Under the pieces are notes generated by a model that was not told the DNA's origin, did not search any database, and saw only the letters and a program-made list of their open reading frames with translations. From DATJBF01 sp035515475 (GTDB lineage Bacteria > Verrucomicrobiota > Verrucomicrobiia > Palsa-1439), in assembly GCA_035515475.1 (NCBI GenBank), contig DATJBF010000048.1:1-64000 (forward strand): a stretch of 64,000 nucleotides of DNA, given 5' to 3'. This document shows positions 58,955 through 64,000 of this stretch, in pieces. The number at the start of each line of letters is the position of its first letter. Position 1 is the first letter of the stretch. Both the position numbers and the translations under genes were made by a program.

Positions 58955-60634
58955 ATGAAACCGCGCATCCTCCAACGTTGTTTTCTGGTTCCACTCTTTC
59001 TCTTCATCCAACCGGCCGTCCCGGCGGCAGATGTCAACCCGCCAAGAATCGCCGGCTCATCAGTCGTCAACGTGAAAGCGTTTGGTGCCATGGGCGACGG
59101 CAAGACTCTCGATACCGATGCAATCAACAAGGCCATCGACACCGCCGCGGCCGCTGGCGGCGGCACGGTTTATTTTCCGGCGGGCACGTACGCGAGCTTC
59201 TCGGTTCACCTCAAGAGCAATATCGCGCTCTACCTCGACCAGGGCGCGACGCTGCTGGCGGCCGACCCGCCGCCCGAAGGCGCGCCCGGTGGCTACGACC
59301 CGCCCGAACCGAATGAGTGGGACCAGTATGAGGACTTCGGTCATTCGCACTGGCACAACAGCCTGATCTGGGGCGAAGAGCTTGAAAATGTTTCCATCCT
59401 CGGCCCGGGCCGGATTTTCGGCAAAGGTCTGAGCCGCGGTTGGGGCCGTAAGGATCCGCTGCCGGGACAACCGCCTCTTCCACGGCCACCCGCCGAACTG
59501 ACGAATGCCCCCGCCAACGGCGTCCCGATCGGTCCGTTCGGCTACCCGAACGCGCGCGACACGTTGCCGGCGGGCGTCGGCAACAAAGCGATCGCCCTCA
59601 AGAACTGCCGCAACGTTATCTTCCGCGATTTCACCATTTTTCACGGCGGCCACTTTGCCATCCTCGCCACCGGGGTGGACAATTTCACCCTCGACAATCT
59701 CAAGATCGACACCAACCGCGATGGCATCGACATCGATTGCTGCCAGAACGTCCGCGTCTCGAATTGCACGGTCAACTCACCGGCCGACGACGGCATCTGC
59801 CCGAAAAGCTCGTTCGCGCTGGGCCTCATCCGCCCGACCGAGAACGTGACCATCGTGAACTGCCAGGTGAGCGGTTACGAAGAGGGGTCGTTGCTCGACG
59901 GGACGTACACGCGCATGGCAGAGAAACCCGGTGACCCCACCGGTCGAATCAAATTCGGCACCGAAGCCAACGGCGGGTTCAAAAACATCACGATTGCCAA
60001 TTGCGTGTTTGATTATTGCCGGGGGATTGCCCTGGAAGAGGTGGATGGCGGCTCCCTCGAAGACGTCAGCATCAACAACGTCACGATGCGCGACATCGTC
60101 AACGCGCCGATCTTCATTCGGCTTGGGGCGCGGTCGCGTGGCCCGGACAATCCCCCCGTGGGCATTATCCGTCGCATCAACATCAGCAATGTTATCGCCT
60201 ACAACGTCGCGTCCGACCAGGGCATCCTCATCAGCGGGTTGCCCCATCATCCCATCGAAGACGTGACGCTGAGTAACATCCGGATCCTCTATCGGGGCGG
60301 CGGCACGAAACAACAGGCCGAGCGAGCGGTGCCCGAGTACGAAAACGATTATCCCGAACCGTCGCGGTTCGGCACGATTCCGTCCTGGGGCATGTTCGCC
60401 CGCCACGTGAAAGGGCTGGACGTGAACAACGTCGAGATGGGCCTGATGAAGGACGATTTCCGACCCGCCTTGATGATCGACGACGTGAGAAACGTGGAAT
60501 TCAACTTCCTCAAAGTCCCACGGGTTCAGGACGTGTCGACGTTCGTGCTCAAGCACGTCGAAGATTTCACGGTGTACCACAGCCGGCCGGTGCCCGACGC
60601 CCGACTCGATCAGGTCGACAACAAATCATTCTGA
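58955..60634 (+). CDS. Glycoside hydrolase family 28 protein (polygalacturonase type)
   Basis: 559 residues. Signal peptide (about 1-25, FLVPLFLFIQPAVPA). Right-handed beta-helix: VVNVKAFGAMGDGKTLDTDA, the acid motifs NRDGIDIDCCQNVRVSNCTV and ADDGICPKSSFALGLI, and RIKFGTEANGGFKNI, in the GH28 order. Usual NTD is NRD here and the DDC-type segment is ADDG-ICPK, so the exact specificity may differ from endo-polygalacturonase. Exported pectin or rhamnogalacturonan degrader, fitting the hexuronate genes. Confidence 0.88.
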   Translation: MKPRILQRCFLVPLFLFIQPAVPAADVNPPRIAGSSVVNVKAFGAMGDGKTLDTDAINKAIDTAAAAGGGTVYFPAGTYASFSVHLKSNIALYLDQGATLLAADPPPEGAPGGYDPPEPNEWDQYEDFGHSHWHNSLIWGEELENVSILGPGRIFGKGLSRGWGRKDPLPGQPPLPRPPAELTNAPANGVPIGPFGYPNARDTLPAGVGNKAIALKNCRNVIFRDFTIFHGGHFAILATGVDNFTLDNLKIDTNRDGIDIDCCQNVRVSNCTVNSPADDGICPKSSFALGLIRPTENVTIVNCQVSGYEEGSLLDGTYTRMAEKPGDPTGRIKFGTEANGGFKNITIANCVFDYCRGIALEEVDGGSLEDVSINNVTMRDIVNAPIFIRLGARSRGPDNPPVGIIRRINISNVIAYNVASDQGILISGLPHHPIEDVTLSNIRILYRGGGTKQQAERAVPEYENDYPEPSRFGTIPSWGMFARHVKGLDVNNVEMGLMKDDFRPALMIDDVRNVEFNFLKVPRVQDVSTFVLKHVEDFTVYHSRPVPDARLDQVDNKSF

Positions 60635-60695
60635 TGTTGCGCGTCGCGCAAGGTTCAGGCCGACTGCCGATTGCTGATGGCGAGCGGCTTTTCGG

Positions 60696-63600
60696 TCACG
60701 GCACCAGACGAACCCGATAGAAACGGACGGGCGCGTTGGTGGCCCCGCCCATATGAAGCACGGTTACCTCGGTGTCATCGGTACCCAACACGACAATCGC
60801 CGGATTCAAATCAACAAAGTCGTTCGAAAAGTTGCCACTGAAGTTCGTCGTCGTCTGCAGGATGTACCGTTTGCCACCCACCGCGGTCCAGGTGATCAGC
60901 ATATCCGTGTCCTCCGGCCAGACATCGATGATCCGAAACGCCGACGCGCTATTGGTCGGATCGGTACCCGCCTGAAATTCCTGCAGGTTGCTGAACCCAT
61001 CGCCGTCGGGATCCGCAGACTCGGCTGCCTGCGGACAGTTGGTACAGCCGAAGTATTTCATCTGCCATTGCAGCCATTGCAGTACGCTGGGATCGAGCAC
61101 GTCAAATTGTCCGCTTGTTCCCGAACGGCCCGTGCCACTGGCCATCAAAACGACGTTCGTCGCAGCTTCGAGGACCGAAACCGTGCCCGTCCAAGTGCCG
61201 CCAGAGAAGTTGCCGGAGTTGGGGGGCGTCATCGACAAAGCAGAACCGTTTCCCCCGGCGATCGTATCCAAGCACCAGCCACCATACGACTCCATGGCAA
61301 TCCCGCCCACAAACGGGCTCGTGTTCGTGTAGCTCAAAGAATTCAAGAGTGTAATGCCGTCGGAGTCATAGAGGTTGCATTGCACCGATGTTGACGAATT
61401 GAATTGTACGACGGCCTTATACCATTTGTTTACCTGCCAGGTTTGATTCGTTGCTGCGAACACGACGGTGGTTTCATAGCCATAGCGGTGCTGACTAATG
61501 AGGATCTGCCCCGTGTTGGGTGCGGCCGCAAAAGCCCAGCAACCGTCGGCGGACGCTGCAAATCCGAGGTAAGCCCTGCCTGCGGCCTGACCGGTATTGG
61601 TAGAAGTTTGAATCCACCACGAGAGTTGGTCTCCTAGATTGCCCAGTTGAACGTCTGTCCGGTACGCCCAATACGGGTCCTTCAACCCATAATCGCCATC
61701 GTGCGCGCAGTTGGTGGATAAAATTCCTGTCGCCTGACTGTTGACAAACATCCACGGGGAATGAGGCCAAACCCCGCTTTCGAAGTCTTCCAATGAGTTG
61801 AGAGTGCCATTCCCCCAAGCTGTGAAACTCACAGAGTCAGTGAAATCCGTCACAGTATTACCACCGGCGTCTTGTGCGGTGACCGTGACCGAGAACGGAA
61901 TGTCGGCCCCTTGGGGCGAAGGCACAACGCTCCACCCGAACTGATGAAGCGGGCCGATCTGGACATCGAACGGATTGCTCACGCCGGCGTGTCCAGACCC
62001 GTCATCGGCGACCAACCACATATTCGTGGCCGGCTCGCTGATGGTGACGTCACCAGTCCACTGACCAGCCGTGAAAGTCCCCGAGATCGACGGTGACATG
62101 AAAACGGCACCCACGCTGCTTGTCCCGCTCAGAGAAACCGTACCGGTAAATGCCGGGAAAATCCCCTCACTAGCATCCCGCGCTGTAATTGTCACGGCAA
62201 AGGGCACCCCCGGAATCTGGGGACTGGAGACCGGAAAGAACGTGAAATGGTCGAGTGGTATGACCGACAAGTGCACACTTCGGTTGGTGACAGTGCCGAA
62301 CGAGTCGGATACCACTACAGAGTAGACACCGGCATCGGCCACCTGCAGATTCGTCAGGGCCAGAGTGGAATTAGTTGCTTCGGAAATGTCGACTCCATTG
62401 AATTCCCACTGGTAGCTGAACGGTGGAGAGCCAATGACCATGGTGGTCAAATTGATTGTCGTCCCAACATAACCGATCCGACTCGATGGCTGGGCGGTGA
62501 AGACCGGTGAACCGTTGCCCACCAGTGCAAGGCTGTCACAAAGGCCAGCGCCAATCGCCGTCACATGACTCAGCCCTGCCGGAATGTTGGTCTGACCGCT
62601 ATCGTTCCCTCCCCAACCAATGACGGTGCCGTCTGCCTCGAGAGCCAAGCTGTGATACCAACCGCCAGCGATGGCCACGGCATTTGTCAGCTGGGCTGGA
62701 GCGTTGGTTTGGCCATAGCCATCGTATCCCCAGCCGACTACGGTGCCATCTTCCTTTAGGGCAAGGTTGTGAAAATCGCCAGTGGCTATGGCGACGATAT
62801 TCGTTAGCTCCGCGGGGGCGTTGGTTTGGCCATAGCCATCGTATCCCCAGCCAACGACGGTCTCGTCTGCCTTGAGCGCAAGGCCATGGAAGGCGCCGGC
62901 GGCGATGGCCACGACATTCTCTAAGTTGGCCGGCACGTTGGTTTGACCATAGCCATTGTATCCCCAGCCAACGACGGTCCCGTCTACCCTGAGCGCCAAG
63001 CTGTGCAGCGCGCCGGCGGCGATGGCCATCACATTCGTTAAGCCGGTCGGCACGCTGGTCTGGCCGTAACTATTGTCGCCCCAGGCGACAACGGTCCCAT
63101 CTGCCGTGAGGGCGAGACTGTGTACCTCACCTGCGGCGATGGCTACCACATTCGTTAAGCCGGTCGGCACGTCGGTCTGGCCGGAACTGTTGTCACCCCA
63201 GGCGACAACGGTGCCGTCTGCCGTGAGAGCGAGGATGTGCCCCGCACCGGCGGCGATGGCCACGACATTCGTCAAGCCGCCCGGCACGTTGGTCTCGCCG
63301 GAAACGTTACAGCCCCAAGCGACGACCTCCGATAGCGCCAACGGAGCAGGTGCGGTCAACGCGCTCGTGTAGAGTTGCTGGATTTGGGTCGACGTCAGCG
63401 AGTGATTGTAAATCGCAACTTCATCGAGCCTGCCGTTGAACAAGCGCGAGCCGGAGGATGGGTCGTAACCAATGAGCAGCGACGCGTCGAAAGCCTGGTT
63501 CGGCTCAGTGGCAACATCGGTGAACGAATTCAGAATGCCGTTGGTTCCCACGTAAATCGTCCCGTTGGTTGGCGTCACGACCAACGCGACAAACGACCAT

Positions 63601-64000
63601 TGGCTGGTCGGCACCGTCAAGCCGGTGCTCTCGTCCCAACGCGAGTTGTTCCAGGTGTAGCGCAGTTCGTTGGGAATCGAGCCCGGACCAAAGTTCAGTC
63701 CCGCACAGGTGCTGCCGCCACGGCAAAAGGCGATCCCGGTCCAGCCAGCCTGAATTCCCGAAGGATTGATCCAGCCAACGATCGTCACCGTGTTTGTGTT
63801 GAGATTCAGGGCGGGCATGGTCAGATAAGAACCGGTGGTGTAATTGAACTGGATCGCGGTGTTGTTGGTTTCGAACCCGAGGAATGGCGGATTCTGCGGG
63901 CCGCTGACGCCGGGCGTGACGCTCGCGCTGATGGTCCCATTATAGGAACCAAGGAGATCGACGGCGACAGTCGCGTCGTTGGTCTCGTTCAACCGCCAGT
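60696..64000 (-). CDS. Giant secreted LamG/RCC1/Ig-like protein (5' end beyond window)
   Basis: At least 1100 residues; the N-terminus lies right of the window. Order: LamG/concanavalin-like domain (to about 215; WINPSGIQAGWTGIAF, GRLDEVAIYNHSLTSTQIQQ), seven RCC1-type repeats (about 220-495; VVAWGDNSSGQTDVP then GLTNVVAIAAG), an Ig-like domain (PPFSYQWEFNGVDISEATNS), further beta-sandwich modules, and a C-terminal ADPDGDGFSNLQEFQAGTDP calcium-type segment. Surface or extracellular adhesion/sorting protein; hallmark of Verrucomicrobiota. Confidence 0.82.
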   Translation of the reverse strand, partial: WRLNETNDATVAVDLLGSYNGTISASVTPGVSGPQNPPFLGFETNNTAIQFNYTTGSYLTMPALNLNTNTVTIVGWINPSGIQAGWTGIAFCRGGSTCAGLNFGPGSIPNELRYTWNNSRWDESTGLTVPTSQWSFVALVVTPTNGTIYVGTNGILNSFTDVATEPNQAFDASLLIGYDPSSGSRLFNGRLDEVAIYNHSLTSTQIQQLYTSALTAPAPLALSEVVAWGCNVSGETNVPGGLTNVVAIAAGAGHILALTADGTVVAWGDNSSGQTDVPTGLTNVVAIAAGEVHSLALTADGTVVAWGDNSYGQTSVPTGLTNVMAIAAGALHSLALRVDGTVVGWGYNGYGQTNVPANLENVVAIAAGAFHGLALKADETVVGWGYDGYGQTNAPAELTNIVAIATGDFHNLALKEDGTVVGWGYDGYGQTNAPAQLTNAVAIAGGWYHSLALEADGTVIGWGGNDSGQTNIPAGLSHVTAIGAGLCDSLALVGNGSPVFTAQPSSRIGYVGTTINLTTMVIGSPPFSYQWEFNGVDISEATNSTLALTNLQVADAGVYSVVVSDSFGTVTNRSVHLSVIPLDHFTFFPVSSPQIPGVPFAVTITARDASEGIFPAFTGTVSLSGTSSVGAVFMSPSISGTFTAGQWTGDVTISEPATNMWLVADDGSGHAGVSNPFDVQIGPLHQFGWSVVPSPQGADIPFSVTVTAQDAGGNTVTDFTDSVSFTAWGNGTLNSLEDFESGVWPHSPWMFVNSQATGILSTNCAHDGDYGLKDPYWAYRTDVQLGNLGDQLSWWIQTSTNTGQAAGRAYLGFAASADGCWAFAAAPNTGQILISQHRYGYETTVVFAATNQTWQVNKWYKAVVQFNSSTSVQCNLYDSDGITLLNSLSYTNTSPFVGGIAMESYGGWCLDTIAGGNGSALSMTPPNSGNFSGGTWTGTVSVLEAATNVVLMASGTGRSGTSGQFDVLDPSVLQWLQWQMKYFGCTNCPQAAESADPDGDGFSNLQEFQAGTDPTNSASAFRIIDVWPEDTDMLITWTAVGGKRYILQTTTNFSGNFSNDFVDLNPAIVVLGTDDTEVTVLHMGGATNAPVRFYRVRLVP
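62560..63330 (-). repeat. DNA-level tandem repeat encoding RCC1-like blades
   Basis: About seven units of roughly 117 bp (39 residues), with the core GGTTTGGCCATAGCCATCGT conserved between the third and fourth units read from the left. Adjacent units are more alike than distant ones, which points to recent unit-by-unit expansion or gene conversion. Confidence 0.7.

Noticed and set aside
1..64000. CRISPR arrays, rRNA and tRNA genes
   Set aside because: No regular direct-repeat/spacer series, no 16S/23S/5S consensus and no tRNA TTCRANYC-acceptor pattern with matching arms was recognised by eye. A tRNA scan would be decisive.

Overview
The window is G+C-rich bacterial chromosome. Several traits point to Verrucomicrobiota, possibly a Limisphaerales-type lineage: a giant secreted LamG/RCC1/Ig-like protein with a DxDGDGxSNLQEFxAGTDPTN-type tail, a pectinase-family GH28 enzyme, TPR-containing membrane proteins, many palindromic intergenic repeats, and promoters with a TTGNCA -35 box. 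This is inferred from gene style; no rRNA or tRNA gene was seen in the window.

Layout. 1-751 shows no gene. 752-4255 is a sugar-acid block (D-mannonate oxidoreductase-type SDR, 6-phosphogluconate dehydrogenase, 2-keto-3-deoxygluconate kinase-like PfkB). PhzF-like, methyltransferase and small membrane/secreted proteins follow. 7368-10103 is an A+T-richer accessory segment (membrane protein, DUF4062 protein, PD-(D/E)XK/zinc-ribbon protein) bracketed by dispersed repeats. 10681-13970 returns to sugar acids (LarA-family racemase/epimerase, Gfo/Idh/MocA dehydrogenase, KDPG aldolase). A response regulator and a lutABC lactate-oxidation operon follow (14024-17220). 17205-22791 on the minus strand is a compact iron locus: DtxR-like repressor, ferritin-like protein, outer-membrane protein, monohaem cytochrome c, FeoA, FeoB and FTR1. 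22947-29682 carries xerD, rnc, small coiled-coil membrane proteins, a response regulator, serA, a SAM-hydrolase-family protein and ogt. 29757-33953 is an ABC exporter with two envelope proteins. 34144-38776 has a DUF5679 protein, a double nucleoside diphosphate kinase, an aspartate aminotransferase, a divergent YchF-like protein and an SMP-30 lactonase. 41381-41875 is a REP-associated tyrosine transposase flanked by inverted REP palindromes, with further copies elsewhere. icd, a nucleotidyltransferase trio, secreted and TPR proteins and slyD follow. 50033-55299 is a TetR-regulated RND efflux operon with a fragment of a second RND pump. The end carries YceI, an aldo/keto reductase, a 3-methyladenine glycosylase, GH28 and the truncated LamG/RCC1 protein.

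How it works together. The SDR, KDG kinase, KDPG aldolase, 6PGDH, lactonase and GH28 fit degradation of pectin-type uronates and gluconate-type acids to pyruvate and triose phosphate. LutABC adds lactate oxidation, and the iron locus supplies Fe for its Fe-S proteins. The most distinctive items are the iron locus with its cysteine-rich repressor, the RAYT/REP system, apparent repeat-derived in-frame insertions in icd and lutA, the DUF4062/nuclease segment, and the tandem NDK with a degenerate first half.
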